From positions 496,001 to 560,000 of the forward strand of contig VXAI01000374.1 in assembly GCA_013399305.1 (NCBI GenBank): a stretch of DNA of 64,000 bases, written 5' to 3'. Positions within the stretch are counted from its first letter, which is position 1. The number at the start of each line of letters is the position of its first letter. Both the position numbers and the translations under genes were made by a program. The notes under the pieces are model-generated. The model saw only the letters and a list, made by a program, of their open reading frames with translations, ran no database searches and was not told where the DNA came from. This DNA is from Rostratula benghalensis (taxonomy: Eukaryota > Chordata > Aves > Charadriiformes > Rostratulidae). This document shows, piece by piece, positions 46,901-60,484 of this stretch.

Positions 46901-48409
46901 ACACATGTAAAGCTAAAATGATTCTAGATTTACAATTTCATTACAGTTTATTTAACACGGACCATGCTTATATTTCTGCTTCTTAAGTAAAATGTCATGC
47001 AGTACCATTTCCGTACTATATCTCCTCTGCAAAATGGATATAAAAGTACTTTTCTGCCTCACAGAGATACGAGAGTCTGTACTGAAGTACTTGGACACTG
47101 TGACATTAACAGGCAACAAAGAAATGCAGATACCTGTTTTTAACCACAACCATTTGACTTTCTCACAGGAAAGTCAGCTCTAAAAAGCACTCATTGCTTT
47201 AGCACAAGACTTTATTGGTGTGAAAGCAGAGTGAGGAGATCATATTTCTGAAAAGTCAGTCCCAAGGCTTCTGTGAAGAGACTCCTAGAAAGAGAGACAC
47301 CAAGAAGAACTGAAAGCAGGGTTCATTGTTACAAAAGCAGGCAAAGACCTTCACTTGTCATAGGGAAGTGAGGGCAAACACTAAGGGAAAAATAGGAAAT
47401 AGGTGGAAGGCTGAGACTTAAAAATAGTTGTGAATGCAGCAGACTTGTACTAAGCAGCAATGAAAAGTTTTCAGGCTGGAAACAAAATCATTCTTCCAAG
47501 CCTGGAATTTTGGAGTCATACTTTCCGGTATGCCCTAGCTTCCCAACTGATGAAAAATAAGCACCAATTTGAATCCTTTGGTGCTATTGCTTGCTGAAAC
47601 TAAGTGTTTCTACTGGACCTTCATAGAGAATCCCTTAACACAATGCACAGTCTAAAGCTGCATAGGTGAAGTTTCAAATGTGCTCAGCACCTCACAGCTC
47701 CCTTTGTTCTCAATGGGGAGGCTCCTCTCCATGGTTCTCAGTGAGAGCAGCTATGAGGGCTTTCAAAAGCCTAGAATGTGATTCCCAAAACGCCTTCAAT
47801 TTTCAGGATCAAAAATAATTTTTGCAATGCATGGCTTTACAGTCAAAAGGAGTATAATTCACACCCATGCTGGCTAAATAATTTATAAATTTATTTATTT
47901 TAAGTCTTAATGGCTCTTAAGCATAGTAGTAAGAACCTCTCTACCTATGTTAATATGCAGGTTTACTACTCAGAAATAAATCACAATAAATAAAGGGAAG
48001 ACAGTACACGTTCTAATAAAAAAAATAATAAAGATTTAAAATATTTTTTTCTGCAATGCAGTACATAAGCTTGCACAATTGCTTTTAGCATGGCTGTTGT
48101 TCACCAAAACCAGTGCTCACCATGAAAAGACATAAAAAGACAACATTTCTAACATTTAAGGGGACCATGCAGTGTTCCATCCCTGTGAAAAAAAAACCAC
48201 ACCAGAAGGTTCTTGCAGTCTCTGTGATCAGCAGGGTCATGAAGTCATGCAGCAGGCTAGTAGTAAAACAGGAAAGAAAATAGAGTCCCTTCTGTGTTCC
48301 CATTAGTGCTCTGTCCACTAACAATAAACAAATTAATAGTGAAGAACAATAATGAAATGACATTTTAATTCTCAGTAGGAATCATCTCCTTGAAGGACCA
48401 AGAAAGACA
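46901..48409. other. AT-rich noncoding stretch
   Basis: No recognisable gene or transposon. Bases 47880-47905 are an A/T-only patch. Confidence 0.45.
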
Positions 48410-48660
48410 CGTAGGAGTGAAAAGCACCTTAAGAGATTGACTAGAGCTATCTCCCTCCTCTGCAAAGTCCAGGCTTTTCCTACAATATTTCTGCTACTTG
48501 AGACTCTCCATCATATCCAGGCAGCCTATGCTCTTACCAGTCCTACTGTTATGAAGTTTCACCTAAAGGATTTTATCTAAATCGTTCTTTCTGAAGTTCA
48601 GGCCTATCATTACTTGTCCTCTCAGTGCAACAGCCTTTTATAAACCTGCAAACAGCTACA
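48410..48660 (-). mobile_element. Possible ancient CR1 3' relic, minus strand
   Basis: Weak but ordered likeness to the CR1 3' region read in complement: GAAAAGCACCTTAAGAGATT (3' UTR start), ACTAGAGCTATCTCCCTCCT, GAAGTTTCACCTAAAGGATT, TTCTGAAGTTCAGGCCTATC and ATTACTTGTCCTCTCAGTGC (the end of ORF2 around the LP..V and H-K-L region). Indels and substitutions are many. It could be a separate insertion from the relic 1.5 kb to the left. Confidence 0.45.
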
Positions 48661-51600
48661 GCTCTCCTTGATTTTCCCTTTACACAGAATTTCAAATTTT
48701 CCCTTTACCAATTGCAGAATATTACTTCTTTACTGTGAAACAGAAATGCCTATCAAATGAAACAGCAGAAGCTACACTAGGTAGGATATTCAGAATCAAA
48801 CAGAATACACAGAAACAGGTTTAATGCCAAATACTTTGGCACCCAAAAGAAGTCATGAGAGTCAAGTAACCCATAAGGACTGTTCCAGCTCTCTTAGCAT
48901 AAGGAGAAGGGCTCATCCAAGCAAGTAAATTCTCAGAGCACTGCTTTCATTCTCCCTTTTTAAGTGTCTTGTTTATGTAGGTCTTGTGTTGAATATGCTT
49001 TCTCTGTGTACAGAGTACTCAGGGGGGGTGGCTCTCAGGTGGCATTTCTAGCTGTCATTTTTGCAAAAATACAAACTGTAGGTTGATGTTTCATCCCAGT
49101 AGAATCAACTGCTTATCCTTGGAGATCCTGACTGTCCTCAACCAGCTGGAAATACCATTTAAGTTATGATACACACAGACCCCACACTTACAGAGCACTT
49201 AAAACAAAATCAGACTGAGACAATATTTACTTAATAAATTGATTTTGTTTCTACTGGGTTGCTTCTACAAATTCCAATATAGTTAGTTTGAAAGTAATCA
49301 TCTATCTGGAACTTTCAAGCTAGAACATTATATGACAATAAAATTTGGGGGAGGAGGGAGGAGACAATTATTTCAAGAATCCAGTGTATAATATGCAAAG
49401 TCTGTGAATAAGCATGGTAATCCTTTCCTACATTTATTTTGCAAGAACTTGGCACCAGCCTATGCAAATGCACTGTAATTATTCTTGTACTCTACAAAAG
49501 CTCAGGTGTCAGTATGTGGTGGAAAATCCACAAAGCAGGTACCTGTAATTTTTCTAACTTGACAAGTTCCTGTTTGCTAAAGATTTTTTTTTTTTTAATT
49601 GGAAATTTCTCTGGTGTGGGAGATGTTTCAATCAGGCATCAATCTCCAATTTAAAGATGTAAAGTAGGAAAAAATGAATTGTGAAACTAAAAGACCTCTA
49701 CATGATGAATTTCCAGCTGGGAACCTCATGGAGAATTCATGAGAAAAGATTTATATATTTAACTACCTTTTAATAAAATTAAGTAATATGTCTTCTGAAC
49801 ATCTTCCTTTCATTATCACCTAGCAAAATAATCTATGGCATATTGCCTGCACATTGTCTCTTATCCTGTTATGTGAATAAGGAGAGTTATGACTTCAAAG
49901 ACAGCTTTTAGGTGAGTTCCCAAAAGAAAGTAGAAAGAAGATTTGTTACCCTCATAATTAGGTCTGTAAAAGACAGGTACATAGATTGTACCGTATTGCA
50001 TAAGAGAAGCTTGCTTTGGGCAAGAAATCAATGCTTGACATTCAGAGCTCCTCTTCTATATCCAGTCTGTTTTTTAAAAACACTTTGCAAATGGGTCTTC
50101 CAGATTAATTTATGGCAAGAGAGTCACAGGAAACCCTCAATGTTTTGGAAAATTCCACCAGCACCACCCATATCTTCATCAACCATAAAGTAGCATTCAG
50201 AATCTGATGTTCTCCTTACTTTTTCTGCAGTGTCTCTGCTGCCAATAACCAAGTTAGGTTTTTCTGTGGCTGGTGAGATATAGCTTTGCCTTTCCCCACA
50301 GTGTGTGGTCTGAAGAAAAGACTTTCTCCAATACATGGAAAGACAGGCTGTGGTACAAAGGAACAGGAAAAAAACATGTAATTTTGTTTTCCAGCTTAGA
50401 TACAGCCCAAATGTTTGATTGACACATGAAAAGGCTACAATATTAAATATGATCCAACAGCATTTTGTATTCTGGGATGAAACAATCTGATTACCATAAA
50501 AACAAAGGGCTGTGGAGATCCTCAGGATGTGATCCTGATAAGCCAGACTGCTGTCATAAACTGGATTTCATCCATTCAATTTTTTTGATAAACTAATTTG
50601 ATTTTTCTCTCTCATGCAAGATGATATCATGGGAGTGACCTGAAGCTGAACAACAGTGAAAAAGCTGTAGTCATTTTTTGACAGAAGCCCAGCATAGCTG
50701 AGGAAAATGTAGAAGTGTGCTAGGGCTGTTATCTCCTTTTCATGTATTTTAGTGCCATTACACATCTCCCACAGCAGATAGTAAAAGCTGGAGTTTATCC
50801 AAAGACGAAACCACCAAAGCCAATGGACGTGACCTTCACACCCCTGATTAAGCTAAAATAATGAAGACCAAAGGCAACGCACTCATAATTCTGGGCAGGT
50901 CCTTTCCATGTCCTCTTGCCTCTCTCACCCTGCCTTTGACCCCTTTAAATCACTTGTTCAGCATCAGGCTCAATGAGAGATTTAAGCTTGGTATAAGCGT
51001 GCAAGCGTCATTACAATGCAAGGAAATAACTGAAGTATGGAGAGCTACAAGAAGTAACTGAAGAATGGCAGAAGGAAACACATCAGGTGAAGAGATCCAC
51101 CACAGATCACCAGACTAGCACAAATCAACCAGATTTCATGTGGAATATCCAGTGATATTTAGAAGGGAAGTTTCAATCCCACACACAACACAACATCCTC
51201 TTTAAAAAGCAAATCTATGGGTTTAAATATTAAGTCTTGAGATAAAATACTGACGTATACCTCTCTGTCTTTGGAATCCACTTCCTTTTGAAGTTCTAGA
51301 GCCAGACATCAAAAGTCACAATAATACACAAATCCCAGCCCCTACTTGGTTAATTTTTCAAACCTTGCCTTGCAAGAATTAAGTTTAGGTCTTAGTACTC
51401 TCTGGAGCCCCTTTTTAGAGGCAGTATTTCCAATGTTTTTAAGTAATTTAAGAACTTGGGTAAGTTAAGGTACATAGACTTTGACAGAATTAGCAGGCTT
51501 ACATATCTTTGATTCCATTTGAAAAAAACCACCATCTCCACATGGCAGTCTGTTTTGATCACTATCAACAGCTTTCTGTAGTTAAACTGCCTTGTTAAAA

Positions 51601-51677
51601 GTAGCAAACTAACTGGTTTTACAGCCAAGACACTGCACGTATCAGTCTTTTCAAATTGCTGTGCTAATGTGTCTGCT
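48661..51677. other. AT-rich noncoding stretch
   Basis: No recognisable gene or transposon. A T run lies at 49586-49597. Confidence 0.5.
51673..51677. repeat. Left target-site duplication CTGCT
   Basis: Exact match to 52005-52009 on the other side of the solo LTR. Confidence 0.8.
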
Positions 51678-52004
51678 TGTCCTGGTTCCGGGAGAGCTAG
51701 TGTTAATTCTCCCCTGGCTCTAGCAGGGGCACAGGTATTCCATCCCCAGTAAGCCATGCCCAGGGGGTAGCCGGGAGCTGGCCGGGAAGGGGAGGGGGAG
51801 AGGAGGGTATAGGAATCGCGTTGATATACTGCTCTATCCGTGTTACTGTTTTCTTGTTCCCTTTGTCGTTCTCTTAAACAGCCTTTGTCTCAACCCACGA
51901 GTTTTGCCTTTTTCTTCCAACTTTCCCCTCCCGGCTGTGGAAGGGCTTTAGAGAGCACGGCTGCCACGTGTTTCGTTGTTGCCCTCTGAGGCTAAACCAC
52001 GGCG
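51678..52004 (+). mobile_element. Solo LTR of avian ERVL type
   Basis: A 327-bp LTR with no viral genes beside it. It begins TGTCCTGGTTCCGG and ends GGCTAAACCACGGCG; the family ends ACCACGACA or similar, so the terminal CA has become CG. The middle is GC-rich (about 51760-51810) and the region TTAAACAGCCTTTGTCTCAA is followed by CCCACGAGTTTTGCC, a hallmark of the abundant bird ERVL LTRs. The pentamer CTGCT lies directly before (51673-51677) and after (52005-52009), a 5-bp target-site duplication as expected for ERVL. A solo LTR arises when the two LTRs of a provirus recombine and the internal genes are lost, so no viral protein is encoded here. Confidence 0.9.
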
Positions 52005-52009
52005 CTGCT
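52005..52009. repeat. Right target-site duplication CTGCT
   Basis: Exact match to 51673-51677; fixes the LTR end at 52004. Confidence 0.8.
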
Positions 52010-55000
52010 CAATCTGTGTAACTCCTTTTAGTATAAAAGTTTCCTTGTTGTATGGACTAGGTAACCAATGCCAGGAAATCGCAAATGTTTGTGAAGAAAG
52101 ATACTCAGATAACTGAAGTTAATTCTGATGACACACATTGGCACAGCGGTGAGCTGAGAATATGTTTCCTGTCGTTTGTCTATTTGTTCATAAGAAATAC
52201 AGCAGCAGCTCTGTTTGCAGATGTGCTTAATTTATTCAGATTTCTTCACCTGTCATTGACACATACAGAAAGTTCTTATTTGGAATAATGAGTAGCTGAA
52301 ATAATTTACCATGGAATGAGTTGTAAATAGTGCTTTATTCTCAGGTGACATATAAATGCAGAAGGATAGATTGAACAAGTTCGCACAAAACTAAGAAAAT
52401 TCATTGTTCAGTTACCTGATGTTTAATTCACTCACTGCTATTCCCCTCCTCCTCCTCCCAGCAACTGTTGGGACAAACAGTTCCCTTTGATACAGTTAGG
52501 CATCTGCTTCAGAGAGTATCACCTGAATGCCCTTTACTACTGCAATCCCTCCTGATATGTACATAGAAGGTAAATATTTCAGAAGCTCACAAACAGCTCG
52601 GCAAGCCCAGCTTCCAGCAGAAAATCTTTGGGACTTAGGGATGCAAATGGAAAGGTCTGTATTGTTAGACCCCTCTGTGCTGCTCACTCAGACAAACTTT
52701 GACTGACACGCTTAAAAGCCCTTGAAAATGGGACTAAGTGCCAAATCAGTTCTTTTCACACTTTGAATATGACAGCAGGATCAAAGTCTGGTTTTGGTCT
52801 CTTAATGCAGATAATCCTAGCAGCAGAGCATTACATACACAGGGGCATAGACTGACAGGACACAGCTGAAGGGCAGGAAAAGGAGCTTCAAGGGACAAGA
52901 CAGGTATTTGCATCCATTTCAGCTGGGTCAAGATTTCAATCCAATATTGAATAGTTTGCACCTCAGAATCCAAGCCTTGCCATAGACACCTTTTACTCAG
53001 GTTAGGGTACTTCAGAAAAACTCCACTGTACTCAAAATATCTGAAATGAGTAGGAACGAATACAGAATGGCTACATAGCTACTATATAATGTAGTGATAT
53101 AAAGCAGGTATGTTGTTTATAAAACAGTTGAAGAAAGCTTGGCTTGCTGCCAGCTGTTTTAGAGTGAAACAACATCCCTTGCTTCACTTGCAATGCAAGC
53201 CAACGGAGCTCCAAATTTTGTTGTACTTGAACAAAACCATCACGCAGAGAGCTGCAAGAAACATCCCATTGAGCCATTAAGACAATGAAAATAATTCCAA
53301 AAAGATCAATTTTATAAAACCATCACACTCCAACTAGGCCAGTCTCTTATTTCCCCTGTCAACGTCCTAACTGATAAGCTGACTTGGTTTTGTTAAACCA
53401 CGACATAAACCTAGAGCCTCAACTGTTTCAACCTTTCTCTCTGTCCCAGTATTTACACAAAGCTTAGTGATATATTTATAGGACAGGCAGACAAGAAACT
53501 ACAGAAAAAAACCTCATACTTTTCTATGTCCTGAGAGACCTGTGCCTTATTAATGTATCTTCCCTGCCAGTGGAGCCAACAGAAAGTGATGATGCCTGTG
53601 TATGCCCTTCAAAAAACATTATGAAGGGCTTTCAAAGCACATGGTGGGGGGACAACCACCAGAAATGCTGAAGCAATTAAACACCGAGTATATGCTGCTG
53701 AAAGGAGTATGAATGCCCTTACTGAGATTGGCAGTAGGGCTTTTGAGCTCATTTGTCAGTTAGGAATACACAATTTCATTAGGAGTAAACTTGAAAGAAA
53801 AATTAAGCTTTTCACCTTCTCCATTGACATAATAAAAGTTTTTCACCTCCTGGTTCCCATTCAAGTATGTACAGTTACAGGTGGTTTTCTTTCATAATTT
53901 TCCTTGTAAAATGCTTTTGGAGGATGATTCCTTTGGTATTATCTGGTGTTTGAATAGCACTTTTCAATTCATCTGTTCAGTCTATATTATTAGCTTAGAT
54001 GAGCATCTTTATGGGTATTCTCTGAAGCTATTTCTTCATCTCCATTTTTTCACCACTTTTAGATATAACCCATAACAAAGCAAAGGGCAATGGAGCTATT
54101 GATTATAGCACTGTGACCACCAATACTATTTCCATAAAGAAGCGATGTTAATCCAACAAATTGACCAAAGGTCAAAATTGACAGGATGTGCTCAGCTATG
54201 CCTAAGCATGCAAGGGCTACTGAGCAAATAGCATTCACCTAAAGATGTACCAGTTCGCAAAACAACCAAAAATTAAGACAGAATGAAAAACCTGAGAGAT
54301 CTGAAGAAGTGCTAGATACCCACCTCACTTTGCCCTTTCGTTATTGGGTCAATTGCAGGAAGCTGAACGTGTGCTGCCATTAATCACCTGAAAATATTCC
54401 CCATAAAATCTGAAGCACTATTGGTATCTTGGGAAAAGCAGGGTGTCCTGAAAGGACAAGTTCTTTGATTTTACTCCTCAGAGCACATAAGCAACCCATT
54501 ATACACCCACCGCACACCTCCTTTTACATCAGCTGTAAAAACTGCTGACCACTCAGCAGTATAATCCAGGCTCCTAGACACACTGAACTGATAAAAATCT
54601 GCTGGAAAATAGTACATTACAGCTTTTTATCCACTCGGCTAAATCGAATTCGTACAAACCTTTTTAGAACATCACCAAACCCACCAGTTTTATATCAGCT
54701 AGCCTCTGCTTTGAATAAGGCTTACTGCATATTCCACAAATAAATGTGGAGTCAAAGCTTCCCTCTACCCACTGATACTAGACAAGGTTAATGCTTGCTT
54801 AGTGGGCAGCCAACGGGACAGAAGGCTCTTTCTCTTTTAAGGCTACGCCTACCTCTTCATTCACGGAAATAACTGTCCACCTATGTCAGTGTGTGAGCCT
54901 ACCAAGAGGTGGCACTGGAAGGACACACTTAGGAAGGAGCCATGCAAACTTCTGCCCCAGGAAAGGGTGGTCAGTATCAGCTTGCACACCCAAAACCTCA

Positions 55001-57552
55001 GGCAGTGCCCATGGTTCATCTGTTTCAACATGTAACCGAAGGCAGCAGTTCTACCTAGTTCTCCAAGTTTATCACACTAAACCTACTCTCACAAAATGAA
55101 ACACACACGCACACCAATAATGAAGGGTCCTTTTGGTTTTGAATGCAGGGAAACACTAGGAAGCACTAAGCACTCGCTGTTATTAATGTTGTGACTCTCT
55201 ACAAATCTGTGACAATTTCTAAGACCACCAGAAAAAATAAGCTTGCTTTTAGTGAGATTAAAACTAATACACAGGGTTCCACATCTCCCATGGAGAAATT
55301 GTAGCAATCTACAATGAACAGAAGAAAGAAAAAAAAATTGCAAATCACAGTAATATAAGAGTACCTGTAATATTACATATGGCAGAGTACCTATACTTGT
55401 AGTGTGTAGCCATGTGTGCATTTAACACGTATATCTATGTAGAAATTCATCAATACTTTGTCTAAATTAAGTTTTAGACACTTCCCTAGTGAAACATTCA
55501 AATAGATTCCATAACAATATGGATCAGTTGTCCTGAATTAACTTACTGGATATTTGTATTCTGCAGGAAGTTTCAGAGTCAAGTTTTTCTTTTCCGCTGG
55601 TAAAGAACATTTTACTTCCCCTCTCTCTGTCTTTCCCCACGTTCTCCACCAGAGAAAAACAACAGTTTGTGGTAGCCTGCTTTAGTTTGCTTTTACCCAC
55701 TCCAACAAAACAATTTATCATAACATATTTAAATCCTAATTCTGAGAGAATTTATCCACACAATTGTAAATGAACAAGTTGCTGCAGTTCATGAATCTAC
55801 TCATAAGTAAATCTAAGTGTGTACATTTGCATGACTGGAGCCTGAAATCATGTTACTCAAGACAAAAATTTGGCTATGTACAAACTAATCACATGCAATA
55901 GCTTCTACATATATATTATTTAACATATTTTGAACAGTTTATTTCTGAATAAAGGTTTTGTGTGCTGACTTGCGTGCAATGGCCCCATCAGTCCCCAGAT
56001 ATATTACAAGATGGAAGTAAAAATACTTGCTGTTACTGACATTCCACTTAAAGTTAGTCATACAGTTTCATCACAAGGAAAAAGCTGCAACAGCATTTAC
56101 AGATGTTTACCAAATATTGAGCAGCTCTGGAGGTCTTCAGTGACTGCATAGTTTTGCAATTCATCATAATCAAGAAGTAAATCAATTACTAGATAACTTA
56201 ATTGTGAATATCATCATTTCAATGGCACAGTTTTGAGATGACATTATAATCTACACCTAAATTGCCAAAGTATGCTTAAGTCTGGTTTACAGTCATTGGG
56301 CACTAAGAGCTCTGTTGCTGGGTTTATTGACTTGCAGGGGGAGGTTTGTCTGGGGCTTTTTTCTTCCAGGGGACTTCACAATGGAAAGAAAAATTAAGAT
56401 ATGGTGCAAAAAGATTGAACTCTTCATAAGTACCTGTATGGCAAACAGATAAAAGCTCTCATTTCTTTCACCTTTATGAAAGCAAAAATAAAATAAAAAA
56501 TAATAATAAAAAAGAGTTGAACTCACCAATTTGTTCCAAGCAAATGTTATCAGTCTGTCACATTTCAATTACCTCTATAATCAAAGCATACATGAAAATC
56601 ACACAGCATTCAAAATACTTTTAATGTTCCAAGTCAAAATATATTCTTTATAGAGAAAGGTAGCTCACAGCGTTATGCTTCAAATAGATTACTACACACT
56701 GTATCTATAATTGGATATAACTAATGCAATTTAAGGAAGAGAAAACTAATATTTGAAAGTAAACACTCTAAGTAAATTTGTTGCCTTCTAGTCAGTTACC
56801 AAGCAGAAAATTTACTGTCTCATTAACTTATTATTAGAAACATCAGACTCTTAATCTATTCTAAGGACATAACTAGGTTTTTAAGGTAGTAGTTCCCAAC
56901 TGCATTTCTAAGCAATAACCTTGCTGGATTTTTGCCAAAGGAAAAAGTGAAGAAGTCCCTCACTATTACTATAGAGGGATCTACAAGAAAAGGTAGAGTA
57001 GGAGCCAGCTGAAGACTGCTGCATTATAGTTAAACATTATTATCTTATTTTCAGGTGCTTAAATACTTGATTCATAATGAAAAAATAAAACAAAATAGAA
57101 GGATAAATTAAAAAAAAAGTAAAATCTTTGTGAAGGTTCACATGACAGGTGCGATATAATCAAAGCAACATTTGGCATTGTTTCAGCAAACATCTCTTTC
57201 TTATGACTTTCAATTAATTGTTGCACATTATGCAGATGACAAGACACACAATCGTGCAGGCAATATTCCTGGACAATTCCCTCCACCAAGACTAAGATTC
57301 TTCTCTAGCATTCTCAGATGATAATTTATAAAATTAGGCCTTTTCCCACTCACAGCTTTTCCTTTCCACAGTGGGTATTATGGGTTCCACTACATTCATG
57401 CTAACCTCATGTTATGGTCTCAGTCACCCAACAGTTTAAGATCAACAAAAGTACCACGTTAACTGTTGAGATTCATAGTATAGCCTCCTTTGTTTCGTCC
57501 ATAATAGCTCCAACGTGACCACCACCTAGCTGAACTATCAGGCACAGATATT
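52010..57552. other. Long AT-rich noncoding stretch
   Basis: No recognisable gene or transposon. It contains an A/T-only AATAA-rich patch at 56483-56514. Confidence 0.5.
56483..56514. repeat. A-rich (AATAA)n patch
   Basis: AAAATAAAATAAAAAA followed by TAATAATAAAAAA; low-complexity A/T-only sequence. Confidence 0.8.
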
Positions 57553-57849
57553 TGACAGAATCATGGCATGGTTAGAGTTGGAAGGCACTTTAGAGATAAT
57601 CTTAGTCCAAACCCCCTGCCATGTCCCCTACTCAAAGACCCATCCAACCTGGTCGTTTGAACACCTCCAGAGATGGAGCATCCACAGCTTATCTGGGCAA
57701 CCTGTTGCCGTATCTCACCACCCTCACAGTAAAGATTTTCTTTCTAACTTCTAATCTGAATCTATTGTCTTTCAGTTTATACCCGTTAGCCCTCATCCTT
57801 TCACTACATTCCCTGATAAAGAGTCCTTTCCCATCTCTCCTCTAGAGCC

Positions 57850-60290
57850 CCTTCAGGTACTGGAAAGCCATTATAATAAGGTTTTCCTGGAGCCTTCTCT
57901 TCTGCAGGCTGAACAACCCCAAATCTCTCAGCCTGGCCTCACAGCAGAGGGGCTCCAGTCTTCTGGTCATCTTTGTGGCCCTTTGCTGGACCCATTCCAG
58001 CACATCCATGTCCTTCCTGTGCTTAGGACTCCAGAGCTGAATGCAGTACTCCAGGTGGCATCTCAAAAAAGCAGAGCAGAGAGACTCTCAACCTGCTGGC
58101 CATGCTTCTTTTGATGCAGCCCAGGATGGGGTTGGCTTTCTGGGCTGTGAGTGCACATTGTCAGCTCATGTTGAGCTTCTCATCCACACCCCCCACACCC
58201 CCAAAGTCTTTCTCCTCAGGGCTGCTGTCAATCCATTCTCAGCCCAGCCTGTATTTGTGCCTGGGATTGCCATGACCCAGCTGCAGGATCTTGTACTTGT
58301 CCTGCTTTGAACTTCATGAGGTTTGCACTGGGCGCACCTCTGAAGCCTGTCCAGGTCCCTCTGGATGACTTCCCTTCCCTCCAGCATGTCAACTGTGCCA
58401 CATGCTAGGTGTTTTCATGAGGTAAACTTCATGAGGATGCACTTAGTCCCACTGTCTATGCCGCTTACATCTCTGTGTTGAACAGCACTGGTCTCAGTAC
58501 TCGACCCTGAGGAATGCAACTCGTCCCTGCTCACCACTTGGACATCGAGCCATTGACTGCACCTCTTTGAGGGCAACTGTCCAGCTTTATCCACTGAACA
58601 GTCCATCCATCAAATACATCTCTCCAGTTTAGAGACAAGGATGTTATGTGGGACAGTGTCAAATGCTTTGAACAAGTCCAGGTATATGTCAATTGTGCTC
58701 CCCTTATCCACCAATACTGTAACACCATTGTAGAAGGCCACAAATTTGTCAGGCACAATTTGCCCTTAATGAAACCATGTTGGTTGTCGCCAATGAACTC
58801 ATTGTTTTCTATGTGCCTTCGCAGAATTTCCAGGAATTTCCATGATCTAGCTGAAGACAGAGGTGAGACTGACCAACCTGTAGTTCCCCAGGTCTCCCTT
58901 TTTACCCTTTTTAAAAATAGGGGTTATGTTTCCCTTTTTCCAGTCAGTGGGAACTCCACTAGACTGACATAACTTCTCAAATGTAATGTATAGTGGCTTA
59001 GAAAATTCAATGACCAGCTCCATCAGGACCTGCTGATGCGTCTCATGAGGTCCAAAGGATCTGTGCACCTTCAGGTTCCTCAGATGGTCTCAAACTTGTT
59101 CTTCCTCTACAGTGGGTGGTTCCTTATTCTCCATCTTTTGCCTTCTGCGACTTGGGCAGTGTGCCTAGAGAACTTGCTGGTGAAGACCAAGGCAAAGTCA
59201 TTGAGCACCTCAGCCTTCTCCACATCCCCGGTAACCAAGTCTCCCATTTCCTTCTGGAGAGGGCCCACATTTTCCCTAGTCTTCCTTTTGTCACTGATAT
59301 ACCTATAGAAAGCTTTCTTGGTTGTCCTTGACACCCTGGGCCCGTTTTAATTTTATCAACTCTTTAGCTTTCCTAACCTGATCCCTGGCTACTTGGATAA
59401 TTTGTGTTCCCCAGAAGCTACCTTTCCTTGCTTCCACCCTCCTTAGGTTCCTTTTTGAGTTTGAATTTCTCCAGGAGCTCCTTGTTCATCCATGTAGCCT
59501 CTTAGCCATCCATGTTGGGACGCATTGCTCCTGAACGTTGAAGAGGTGATCTGAATATTAACCAGCTTTCTTGGGCCCCTCTTCCCTCCAGGGCTTTATC
59601 TCATGGTACTCTGCCAAGCATATCTCTGAAGAGGCCAAAGTCTAGTCTCCTGAAGTCTAGGGTAGTGAGCTTGCTGTGCACCCTCCTCAATACCTTAAGG
59701 ATCTTGAACTCTTGAACTCCACAATCTCATGGTGACTGTAGCCAAGTCTGCTCTTGAGCATTCCCCATGAGCCCTTCCTTGTTGGTAAGAACAAGATCCA
59801 GTACAGCTCTTCTCATTCACTCCTCCACCACCTGGAGAAGGAGATTATCATTAACGCATTCTAGGAACATCCTGAATTGCTTATGCCCCACTGTGTGGTC
59901 CCTCCAACAGATATTGGGGTAGTTTAAGTCCCCCGTGATGACCAGGGATTGTGATCTGTCTGTAGAGGGTCTCATCTATACAGTGGTGGTAGACCCCCAC
60001 TGTAATGTCACCTGTCCCTGCCCTGCCTTTAATCCTGACCCATAAACTCTTGGTTAGCTCCTTATCCATCCCCAGGCCGAGCTTCATGCACTCCAGATCG
60101 TCACTGACATAGAGGGCAACACTCCCTCCTCATCTCGACTACCTGTCCTCCCTAAAGAGCCTGTATCCTTCAATTCCAACATTCCAGTCATAGGAACCAC
60201 CTCATCACATCTCTGTAATGAAAATAAGATCATAGCCCTGAAGACATGCAGACATGTCTAACACCTCTTGCTTGTTTCCCATGCTATGTG
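57850..60290 (-). pseudogene. CR1 ORF2 (EN and RT), heavily broken
   Basis: On the minus strand EN begins at CLYTNAHSMGNKQEVLDM (about 60285). It passes ITEM followed by stops where ETWW is expected, then YDWNVGIEGYRLFRED and SLWVRIKGRAGTGDITVGVY, then the GDFN position, which reads ITGDLNYPNICWRD (about 59930-59890). The linker shows [20 protein letters not shown] and [20 protein letters not shown] (59334-59107). RT fingers read SSGVPTDWKKGNITPIFKKG and NYRLVSLTSVFS (59068-58847). The palm segment equivalent to [15 protein letters not shown] is in another frame near 58690-58650, and the tail [20 protein letters not shown] and RLRDLGLFSLQKRRLQENL lies at 58066-57842. EN and RT are both non-functional. 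Confidence 0.88.
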
Positions 60291-60484
60291 CATTTGTGTA
60301 AAGGCATTTAAGTTGGGTCCCTGATGAAGCTAACTTACTGGCTGGAGTGGCTGGAATTCCTTTGTGCTGCACTGCGTGTGTTCTTCTGCTGACCTGTTAT
60401 ACTTCTCCAGGGTATATTACTGGCATCGGCATCATACTGGTAGGAGTGGGATGAACTGAGTTTCCTCTCCCCCAGCAACTCTAG

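Noticed and set aside
51678..52080. A longer LTR ending near 52080
   Set aside because: The exact CTGCT duplication and the family-like end ACCACGGCG place the right end at 52004; the following sequence lacks LTR-end features.
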